Of a stretch of 14,504 nucleotides of DNA, positions 1-5,331 are shown piece after piece (position 1 is the first letter of the stretch; each line of letters opens with the position of its first letter). The DNA lies in the NCBI GenBank assembly GCA_035713725.1, contig DASTMZ010000205.1:1-14504 (forward strand), in the 5' to 3' direction. This stretch comes from DASQPR01 sp035713725. Its GTDB lineage: Bacteria > Actinomycetota > Actinomycetes > Mycobacteriales > Micromonosporaceae. Both the position numbers and the translations under genes were made by a program. The notes under the pieces are model-generated. The model did no database searches. It was not told where the DNA came from and was given only the letters and a program-made list of their open reading frames with translations.

Positions 1-90
1 GCCGCCATGTCCGTCATCAACTTCGCGCTCATCGTCGTGGTGGTGCTGGCATTCCTGCGGGCGTCTCGGTGGCGGGAGCAGGTGAGCTGA
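1..90 (+). CDS. Carbohydrate ABC transporter permease (MalF-type), C-terminal fragment
   Basis: Only the last 29 codons lie in the window; the gene begins upstream. The fragment is a hydrophobic stretch (INFALIVVVVLAFL) followed by a basic tail (RASRWREQVS), which fits the final membrane helix and cytoplasmic end of a MalF-type inner-membrane permease. The stop TGA (88-90) is separated from the GTG start of the next permease by one base, the usual tight arrangement of paired sugar permeases. The identity rests mainly on this context, since so short a fragment carries no diagnostic motif. Inferred role: one half of the membrane channel of a binding-protein-dependent sugar importer. Confidence 0.7.
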   Translation, partial: AAMSVINFALIVVVVLAFLRASRWREQVS

Positions 91-91
91 C

Positions 92-979
92 GTGACCGTC
101 GTCGCGGACCCACCCGCACAAGCTCCGGTCGCGGTCACGCCCGCCCGCGCTGAACGACGCGCACTGAGCGCAAAGCGGCTGTGGCTCGCAGTCGCTGGAT
201 ACGTGGTGGCATTGATTTTCATCCTGCCGTACGCGGAGATGGTCATCTCCGCACTGCGCCCACCGAACGAGTTGCTCGGCCGCAACTACCTGCCGAAGCA
301 CTTCGACTGGTCGAACTTCACCACGCTGTGGTCGACCGGGTTCGGGGCGAACCTCGGCGCCAGCCTGCAGATCGCCGGCGGCTCGACGGCACTGGTGCTG
401 CTGGTTGCGCTGCCGGCTGGTTACTACACCGCGCGGCATCGCTTCCGCGGTCGGGCGTTCTTCCTCCTGCTGGTCCTGGCAACGCAGATGTTCCAGCCGG
501 CCGCACTGCTGGTGGGCATCCAGCGTGAGTTCACCCGCTTCGCGCTGCCGAGCCCGGTGCTGTCGCTCATCCTGGTCAACGCCGGGTTCAACATGGCGTT
601 CGCGGTATGGATCCTCAACGCGTACTTCTCCTCGATCCCGCACGAACTCGAGCAGGCCGCCATGGTCGATGGGACGACCCGGCTGGGCGCGGTCGGGCGG
701 ATCACGTTGCCACTGGCCATGCCGGGCATCGTGACCGCGATCATCTTCACGTTCATCAGCGCCTGGAACGAGCTACTCGTCGGGCTGACGCTCACCGGCG
801 GTGCGCCGAACTCGGACGTGCCGCTCACGGTCGCCATCAACAACTACATCGGGCAGTACTCAATCGACTGGGGTCACCTATTCGCCGGGTCGGTCATCGC
901 GACCATCCCGGTCATCGTCCTGTTCGCGTTCATCGAGGGACGCGTCGTCGGCGGCTTGACCGCCGGTTCGATCAAGTAG
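92..979 (+). CDS. Carbohydrate ABC transporter permease (MalG-type)
   Basis: A 295-residue inner-membrane permease, the normal length for MalG-type subunits. Six hydrophobic segments can be followed: about residues 30-54, 92-112, 121-143, 154-176, 208-230 and 262-282. The cytoplasmic EAA loop that docks onto the ATPase is clear at about residues 187-213 (EQAAMVDGTT..., then ITLPLAMPGI). The C-terminus GGLTAGSIK matches the common ending of this family. The GTG start at 92 follows the previous stop by one base, with a purine-rich ggagcagg (75-82) as a possible ribosome site inside the upstream gene. It forms the transmembrane channel with the preceding permease. The ATPase and binding protein are not in the window. 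The substrate cannot be read from the sequence; the SIS enzyme downstream suggests an amino sugar or another sugar that is phosphorylated inside the cell. Confidence 0.93.
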   Translation: MTVVADPPAQAPVAVTPARAERRALSAKRLWLAVAGYVVALIFILPYAEMVISALRPPNELLGRNYLPKHFDWSNFTTLWSTGFGANLGASLQIAGGSTALVLLVALPAGYYTARHRFRGRAFFLLLVLATQMFQPAALLVGIQREFTRFALPSPVLSLILVNAGFNMAFAVWILNAYFSSIPHELEQAAMVDGTTRLGAVGRITLPLAMPGIVTAIIFTFISAWNELLVGLTLTGGAPNSDVPLTVAINNYIGQYSIDWGHLFAGSVIATIPVIVLFAFIEGRVVGGLTAGSIK

Positions 980-993
980 GGAGCCGTCGCGGA

Positions 994-1878
994 ATGTCCT
1001 TCGCCACCACCGAGATCGCCAGCCAGCCCGAGATGTGGATGCGTGCCGCGGCAATGGCAACCGATCCCGCGGTACGAGTCGCGCTACCGGCCCAAGGCGA
1101 GCGGGTCGCGGTCGTCGGCTGCGGCACGTCGTACAACGTCGCCCAGGCCTGCGCCGCATTGCGCGAACGCTCCGGTCACGGTGAGACCGACGCCTTCGCG
1201 GCGTCCGAGTTTCCGCGCGGACGCCATTACGACCGCATCGTCGCTGTCTGCCGCTCGGGTACTACCACGGAGATGATCGACCTCGTCTCGGCCACCGCTA
1301 GCAGCACTCGCACCACAGCGCTGAGTGGGTCGGCAGATCTGCCGGTGCCACGGCTCGCCACAGATTTCATCGCGTTGCCGTTCGCCGACGAGCAATCTGT
1401 GGTGCAGACGCGGTTCGCGACGACGGTGGTGGCGCTGTGGCGGGCGTACCTCGGTGAGGATCTGATCCAGGCGGTCGGCGACGCGACCGCCGAGTTGCAC
1501 GAACCGGCACCCGCGGCATTCGCCGAGCAGTACACATTCCTCGGCACCGGTTGGACGATCGGCCTCGCACACGAGGCGGCACTGAAGCTGCGCGAGGCGG
1601 CTCAGTTGTGGACGGAGTCGTACGCGGCGATGGAATATCGGCACGGCCCGATCAGCATCGCCGACCACCGCTGTTCGGTATGGGTGTTCGGCCCCGCGCC
1701 AGACGGGCTGGCCGAACAAGTCATCGCCACCGGTGCGAGGCTCGAGATGACGTCGGCCGACCCGTTGGCATTGCTCGTACGAGCGCAACGAACCGCGGTA
1801 GCGATCGCGGAGGCGAAGGGGCTGGACCCGGACACTCCGCGCGCGTTAACCAGGTCCGTGATTCTCAACCACGCGTAG
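994..1878 (+). CDS. SIS-domain sugar-phosphate isomerase/deaminase-like protein (GlmS isomerase-half or AgaS/FrlB type)
   Basis: A 294-residue cytoplasmic protein with two SIS domains and no glutaminase domain. The phosphosugar-binding loop GCGTSY is at residues 42-47, and CRSGTTTE at 86-93 fits the second substrate-binding loop. The stretch EAALKLREAAQLWTESYAAM (194-213) followed by EYRHGP aligns with the GlmS isomerase core: E194, K198, E201 and H217 correspond to E. coli E481, K485, E488 and H504. Near the C-terminus DTPRALTRSV matches the GlmS ending, but the residue that is the ring-opening lysine in GlmS appears to be Arg287. ATG 994 was chosen because tagggag (977-983) lies ten bases upstream and the frame upstream of it overlaps the permease gene. 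It starts 14 bases after the permease stop, so it belongs to the same operon. Probable role: isomerising or deaminating the imported, phosphorylated sugar. The exact substrate is unknown. Confidence 0.85.
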   Translation: MSFATTEIASQPEMWMRAAAMATDPAVRVALPAQGERVAVVGCGTSYNVAQACAALRERSGHGETDAFAASEFPRGRHYDRIVAVCRSGTTTEMIDLVSATASSTRTTALSGSADLPVPRLATDFIALPFADEQSVVQTRFATTVVALWRAYLGEDLIQAVGDATAELHEPAPAAFAEQYTFLGTGWTIGLAHEAALKLREAAQLWTESYAAMEYRHGPISIADHRCSVWVFGPAPDGLAEQVIATGARLEMTSADPLALLVRAQRTAVAIAEAKGLDPDTPRALTRSVILNHA

Positions 1879-1908
1879 CAAGCCAGCCGAGTCCGCTCCA
1901 ACCGGCAT

Positions 1909-1925
1909 CCGCGCTTGCGGCGCGG
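1909..1925 (+). terminator. Weak candidate hairpin after the sugar operon
   Basis: A 6-bp all-GC stem (CCGCGC 1909-1914 with GCGCGG 1920-1925) and a 5-base loop lie 30 bases after the SIS-gene stop. There is no T-run. It may be a weak or Rho-assisted terminator, or chance in GC-rich sequence. Confidence 0.25.
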
Positions 1926-1984
1926 TTGCGGAACCAGCGGCCCCTGCAAGCGCCGGCGGCACCGCGACCAGCGGTAGTCCGATC

Positions 1985-2009
1985 GTTTATCGCCGGACCG
2001 CCCGGGTAC
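1985..2009 (+). promoter_or_regulatory. Probable sigma-B/sigma-F-type stress promoter
   Basis: GTTT (1985-1988), a 15-base spacer, then GGGTAC (2004-2009). This matches the general-stress promoter form GTTT-N14-17-GGGTA described for Streptomyces sigma-B and mycobacterial SigF. The DUF6582 ATG lies nine bases after the GGGTAC, so the transcript would start at or just before the start codon. No Shine-Dalgarno sequence is visible, consistent with a leaderless or nearly leaderless message. Confidence 0.55.
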
Positions 2010-2018
2010 GCAGCCGTT

Positions 2019-2321
2019 ATGAAGACCACCTGGAAGCCATTCGAGAAGCACGGCCAGCTGACCGAGCGGTCCGATCTCCCGGAATCGGTCTACGCCTTCC
2101 CGAAGCACCGGAAGGAACCGCTCACCGACGAACGTCACGTTCGTGCCGCTCTCGCGCGCTTCGACCAAGTGCAGGACGTGACGGACTCGGATCGCGAGCT
2201 AGCGTTCGCCAACATCCGAGCCGCGGCCGAGCACTACGACGTCGACATTGCGGAATCGGACTGGCGACAGCTCGGCAAGCGGCCGCACACCGACAACCCC
2301 GCGCACGGCTCCGGCCGATGA
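2019..2321 (+). CDS. Small DUF6582-family protein
   Basis: A 100-residue protein. The opening TTWKPFEKHGQLTERSDLPE and the following YAFPKHRKEPLTDERHV, ALARFDQV and AFANIRAAAEHYDVD are characteristic of a conserved small actinobacterial family that I recall as DUF6582. The core appears helical and charged, with no signal peptide or membrane segment, so a soluble cytoplasmic protein is expected. No biochemical function is known to me for the family. The ATG at 2019 is chosen because homologues begin with a similar MxTWKPxxKHG; the longer open frame upstream overlaps the SIS gene and looks non-coding. The probable stress promoter immediately upstream suggests induction under general or osmotic stress. 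It stands alone, 140 bases after the sugar operon. Confidence 0.82.
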   Translation: MKTTWKPFEKHGQLTERSDLPESVYAFPKHRKEPLTDERHVRAALARFDQVQDVTDSDRELAFANIRAAAEHYDVDIAESDWRQLGKRPHTDNPAHGSGR

Positions 2322-2337
2322 TCCCAGTCGGCTGGGG
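2322..2337 (+). terminator. Weak candidate hairpin after the DUF6582 gene
   Basis: CCCAG (2323-2327), loop tcgg, CTGGG (2332-2336), extendable by one G-T pair, directly after the stop codon. The 5-bp stem has no T-run. It is listed because of its position only. Confidence 0.3.
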
Positions 2338-2351
2338 GAAATCACCAACTT

Positions 2352-2365
2352 TCGGCGATCGCCGA
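2352..2365. repeat. Perfect 14-bp palindrome
   Basis: TCGGCGATCGCCGA is its own reverse complement. It lies in the 188-base gap between the DUF6582 and SDR genes, about 145 bases before the SDR start. It may be an operator. It contains the octamer GCGATCGC, which can occur frequently in some genomes for other reasons. Confidence 0.4.
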
Positions 2366-2509
2366 CCACCGGGCCGTCAGAGAGCGTAAATCAAACATGA
2401 ACGCCGGTACGTGAGCGTGCGCGCATGCCTGCGGCGGGAGAACCGCTCGCGTCACAGACATCCCACGGGCAACGAACCGGAAGCCGAGATCCGAGCAAGG
2501 AGAACGGAC

Positions 2510-3199
2510 ATGGCGCGCAACGGTACGCGGATTGCGATCGTCGCCGGCGCGGCCGGTGCACTCGGCCACGCCACGACTGTGACGCTGGCGGCCGGTGGCT
2601 CGACGGTCGTGGCCATCGACCGTAACGAACCGGGGTTACACGACCTGCCGGCCAACGTACGGCGCGAGGTCGCCGATCCCACCGATCCGGCCACGGTCAC
2701 GAAGCTCATCGACCGGATCGCCGACGAGGTCGGCCCTCCGAACGCACTGGTCAACACAATCGGCGCGTTCATTCCGGCGGACGCGCTCGACACGACACCT
2801 GACATGCTGCGGTCGATGATCGACGTGAACCTGACACCGGCGCTCTGGTTGAGCCAGGCGGTCGCACCGCACATGCGCGAGCAAGGATCCGGCGCAATCG
2901 TGCACGTCGCGGCTCGGCCAGCCCTCGAGCCGTCCGGCGGCGCGGCCGCGTACGGAGTGAGCAAAGCGGCCCTTGTGCACTTGACACGTACCCTCGACGT
3001 CGAGCTTCGCCCCTACGGGGTCCGCGTCAATGCCGTTGCGCCGCAACTCATCGACACCGCCGCGAACCGCGCTGCGTTTCCGCCCGACGCGATGACTAAG
3101 GCCGTCGCACCAGAGGCGATCGCTGACGTGATCGCATTCCTCGTCAGCGACGCGGCCGCACCAGTAAGCGGAGCGGTGCTCCCGACGTACGGCGTCTGA
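2510..3199 (+). CDS. SDR-family NAD(P)-dependent oxidoreductase (short, serine-less type)
   Basis: A 229-residue cytoplasmic protein with a Rossmann fold. The glycine-rich nucleotide loop is AGAAGALG (12-19), and Asp37 at the end of beta-2 (AIDR) suggests NAD(H). VNTIGAF (81-87) replaces the usual NNAG, and the structural/catalytic Asn is N107 (DVN). The YxxxK pair is Y148 and K152 (YGVSK). The residue 13 before the tyrosine, normally the catalytic serine, is Ala135 (HVAARPALEPSGG). Dihydropteridine-reductase-like SDRs lack this serine in the same way and have a similar small size, so a quinonoid-dihydropteridine or other quinoid reductase activity is possible. The ATG at 2510 is preceded by aaggag (2498-2503) at a 6-base spacing; the longer frame upstream lacks family similarity. 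It converges on the MFS gene, with eight bases between the stops. Confidence 0.88.
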   Translation: MARNGTRIAIVAGAAGALGHATTVTLAAGGSTVVAIDRNEPGLHDLPANVRREVADPTDPATVTKLIDRIADEVGPPNALVNTIGAFIPADALDTTPDMLRSMIDVNLTPALWLSQAVAPHMREQGSGAIVHVAARPALEPSGGAAAYGVSKAALVHLTRTLDVELRPYGVRVNAVAPQLIDTAANRAAFPPDAMTKAVAPEAIADVIAFLVSDAAAPVSGAVLPTYGV

Positions 3200-3207
3200 G
3201 TGCGCGG

Positions 3208-4446
3208 CTAGCCGGCCGGCGCGCCGGGATCGGGATGAGCGGATCCGGATCCGAGGCCCGGCAACCGAATCAGAGCAGCTATGCCGACCGCTACCACGGC
3301 TGCGGCGAACACTTGTCCCGCAACGAGTAGACCCCACAGCTGGGTAGCGGCGCCGAGGCCGATCACCGGCAGCGAGATGCCCAGATAACAGACGACGAAG
3401 AAGCTGGCCGCCGCCGCGGCGCGCTCGGTCGGCGGGCTGGCCGCGGTGGCCTGACTCAGTGCGGCGTGGAAGCTCATGCCCTGCCCCGCGCCGGCGACCA
3501 GGCCGCCAACGATGAGAACCGGAATCGACCGCACGTGTAGGCCGACGCCGACGACGGCCGCGCCGATGCTGAGCGCCGCGACGCCGGCCATCAAAGTGCT
3601 ACGAGGCGGCGTCCGTATGGTGGACAGTTGCCCGGCCGCGGACGCGGCGAACACCGAGAAGACCACCAGTCCGGTGCTGATCGGCGCCTGTTGCCCAAGC
3701 TGGTGAAGGAACGACGGCGTCACCGCGGTAAACAAACCCAGCACGGCGAAGCCAGCGAATCCAACCAGACCGTTGGTGTTTGCCTGCGCCAGCACGGCGC
3801 CAAGGGGCAGCGGCGTTATCAACGCGCGGCGTCTGGGGGTACGCCGGACCGTCTCGGATACCGCCGCGATGGCCACTGCGGCCGCGACGAGCGCGACAAG
3901 ATAGATCACGTATATCAGCCGCAGCGGGTCGTCGATCGCCTCCAGCAGGAGACCGCCGACCAGCGGCCCGAGTCCGAGTCCGCCGATCTGGGCCATCGCA
4001 GCGATCAGGCCGGCGAGCGACGCCCGGGCCGAGCCGACCGCGTCGCGGATAGCAGCGGTCGCGGTGCCGGTCATGATGCCGGCACTGAGCCCGGAAAGCA
4101 CGCGGCCAACCAGGAGCAGCACGATGCCGGTGTGCCCGCGGACGCTGTCCGCGAAGATGAAGACCGCGGTCGATATGCCGGCAACCGCGATCGAGGCAAA
4201 CAACGTAGGCCGTCGGCCGACGACGTCCGAAACCTGGCCCAACAACACCAACGTCGCGAGCACGCCGACGGCGTAGACGGCGAAGACTACGGTCTCGGTG
4301 AGCTGCCCGAAACCGAACTGGTGCTGATAGTCGGGATACAGCGGCGTGGGCAGCGTGGTGCCCAGCATGGTGACCACGAAGACGTAGACCAACAGGCTGA
4401 TCGACCGCACCGACGGCGTACGCCGGCCGTCGGTGGTTACCGCCAC
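3208..4446 (-). CDS. MFS transporter
   Basis: A 412-residue inner-membrane protein with about twelve hydrophobic segments, the standard MFS length. The first segment (residues 16-36, SISLLVYVFVVTMLGTTLPTP) is followed by motif A in the loop between helices 2 and 3 (GQVSDVVGRRPTLF, about 70-83). A central basic break (RRTPRRRALITPLP) separates the two six-helix halves. It is probably a drug/H+ antiporter-like exporter; the substrate cannot be read. The GTG start at 4446 is favoured because CATACT ends seven bases upstream on the minus strand (six-base spacing), a leaderless arrangement. It lies 64 bases downstream of the universal stress protein gene on the same strand, so it could also be read through from there. 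It converges with the SDR gene. Confidence 0.9.
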   Translation of the reverse strand: MAVTTDGRRTPSVRSISLLVYVFVVTMLGTTLPTPLYPDYQHQFGFGQLTETVVFAVYAVGVLATLVLLGQVSDVVGRRPTLFASIAVAGISTAVFIFADSVRGHTGIVLLLVGRVLSGLSAGIMTGTATAAIRDAVGSARASLAGLIAAMAQIGGLGLGPLVGGLLLEAIDDPLRLIYVIYLVALVAAAVAIAAVSETVRRTPRRRALITPLPLGAVLAQANTNGLVGFAGFAVLGLFTAVTPSFLHQLGQQAPISTGLVVFSVFAASAAGQLSTIRTPPRSTLMAGVAALSIGAAVVGVGLHVRSIPVLIVGGLVAGAGQGMSFHAALSQATAASPPTERAAAAASFFVVCYLGISLPVIGLGAATQLWGLLVAGQVFAAAVVAVGIAALIRLPGLGSGSAHPDPGAPAG

Positions 4447-4452
4447 TCTGCG

Positions 4453-4458
4453 AGTATG
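4453..4458 (-). promoter_or_regulatory. Candidate leaderless -10 element for the MFS gene
   Basis: On the minus strand CATACT (five of six matches to TATACT) is followed by six bases and then the GTG start at 4446. No convincing -35 is visible. Its weight comes from the same spacing recurring at other genes in the window. Confidence 0.45.
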
Positions 4459-4510
4459 GCCAGCGCCAGCCGTTGCCGGGCGAAAAGCAGCAATCGAGGA
4501 GCCGCCGCGT

Positions 4511-5005
4511 CTAAGGCACGACGGTGACGGGCCATCGGCCCACGCGTACCAGCCGTACCGCGACGGAACCGATCAGGCGATGCCCCGACTGCTCCGAGGC
4601 GCCGACGACGACGGAATCCGCCTTCATATCGGTCGCGGCATCGCGCAACTCGTTGAACGCGTCACCTCGGCGGACCATGAACGTGACCGGTACGGCAATC
4701 TCGTCAACACGTTCGCGGATCTGGCGTCGTAGGTCGTCGATCAACTCGTTGAACAACTGCTCCTGTACGGCAGACATCGGTACGGTGCCGATGCCGGTCC
4801 ACATTGATGGCGTAGCGACGTAGACGACGGCCAAGCGCGAACCCTGGCGGCGGGCAAGTCCGGCGGCAAACGCCGCTGCCCGCAGGGACGTCGGCGAACC
4901 GTCGACTCCGACCAGCACTAGCCGCGGACCGTCCGTGCCGAGCTCGTACGGTCCGGGTGACCAAGACGGGCCGTACTCCTCGACAAGGTGCACTGAGCCA
5001 CTCAT
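4511..5005 (-). CDS. Universal stress protein (UspA family, single domain)
   Basis: A 164-residue cytoplasmic protein with one Usp domain. The first strand and Asp are seen in LVLVGVDGSPTSLRAAAFAAGLARR (about 29-53, with D36). The C-terminal nucleotide-binding segment is VVVGASEQSGHRLIGSVAVRL ending in RWPVTVVP. The loop differs from the textbook G2xG9xG(S/T) pattern: it is G5xG4xGS here, so ATP binding is plausible but not certain. An N-terminal region of about 27 residues precedes the domain. The ATG at 5005 is chosen because AATACT lies exactly six bases upstream; an in-frame start at 5107 would translate the tandem repeat and is disfavoured. Family members generally support survival under starvation, hypoxia or other stress. 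The MFS gene follows on the same strand. Confidence 0.88.
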   Translation of the reverse strand: MSGSVHLVEEYGPSWSPGPYELGTDGPRLVLVGVDGSPTSLRAAAFAAGLARRQGSRLAVVYVATPSMWTGIGTVPMSAVQEQLFNELIDDLRRQIRERVDEIAVPVTFMVRRGDAFNELRDAATDMKADSVVVGASEQSGHRLIGSVAVRLVRVGRWPVTVVP

Positions 5006-5007
5006 CA

Positions 5008-5057
5008 CGCCAGTATTGCCGGCGCGGCTGATCGCCAGTATTGCCGGCGCGGCTGAT
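5008..5057. repeat. Exact 25-bp tandem duplication in the usp promoter region
   Basis: Positions 5008-5032 and 5033-5057 are identical, beginning cgccagtattgccggcgcgg. Each copy includes the candidate -10 hexamer of the divergent usp gene. The copy number of such repeats can change by slippage. This forms the left end of the 326-base gene-free region 5006-5331, which otherwise holds a promoter, an SOS-box-like palindrome and a shared motif. Confidence 0.95.
5012..5017 (-). promoter_or_regulatory. Candidate leaderless -10 element for the usp gene
   Basis: On the minus strand AATACT is followed by six bases (ggcgtg) and ATG 5005. This hexamer lies in the first copy of the 25-bp tandem repeat; the second copy carries the same hexamer at 5037-5042. 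Confidence 0.45.
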
Positions 5058-5106
5058 CGGCGCGTCCGTCGCTCCCGGGCAAATAGCCCGACCTCGATTC
5101 GAATCA

Positions 5107-5135
5107 TTGACTTTCGCGACGTCTGGGTCTACAAC
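5107..5135 (+). promoter_or_regulatory. Candidate housekeeping-type promoter for the tannase-family gene
   Basis: TTGACT (5107-5112), a 17-base spacer, TACAAC (5130-5135). The predicted start near 5142 would give a leader of about 190 bases carrying the SOS-box-like palindrome at its beginning. Confidence 0.45.
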
Positions 5136-5150
5136 CGACGGTGTCGCTAT

Positions 5151-5175
5151 GCGAACGATCGTTCGCTTTGCGAAC
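5151..5175. promoter_or_regulatory. SOS-box-like operator (LexA) with a third half-site
   Basis: GCGAACGATCGTTCGC (5151-5166) is a perfect 16-bp palindrome containing CGAAC-N4-GTTCG, the core of the LexA box in Gram-positive bacteria and actinobacteria. A further GCGAAC (5170-5175) follows after three bases, making GTTCGC-ttt-GCGAAC a second inverted pair. It sits just downstream of the candidate promoter, where a bound repressor would block transcription. No regulator gene is encoded nearby. Confidence 0.5.
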
Positions 5176-5204
5176 ACACCCGACCGCCTTGTTAGCGAAA
5201 CGAT

Positions 5205-5225
5205 TGCCGCACACCGTTTGTCAAC
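5205..5225 (+). promoter_or_regulatory. Motif shared with the PhoX upstream region, copy 1
   Basis: TGCCGCACACCGTT (5205-5218), then three bases, then CAAC (5222-5225). The same arrangement occurs at 10229-10249. It ends in a small GTT-N4-AAC dyad. It lies about 107 bases before the start codon of the tannase-family gene. Confidence 0.45.
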
Positions 5226-5331
5226 TGGGCAGCCGTCTGATCCTGCGCGATACACGCGGGCATCTGGCGGGCGTCTTCGCGACGTAGCCGCCTGGCATCC
5301 GGCTGAGGGCGACAGTCCCAAAGGAGTGGAA

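Noticed and set aside
29..643. A long minus-strand open frame opposite the permease gene
   Set aside because: Its product is rich in Arg, Gln and Glu with no family features; the opposite strand carries a clear permease.
3628..4527. A 299-codon plus-strand frame opposite the MFS gene
   Set aside because: Low-complexity Arg/Gly/Asp/His composition is typical of antisense shadows in GC-rich DNA, and the MFS protein on the other strand is unambiguous.
5008..5057. A CRISPR array start
   Set aside because: The two 25-bp copies abut directly with no spacer.
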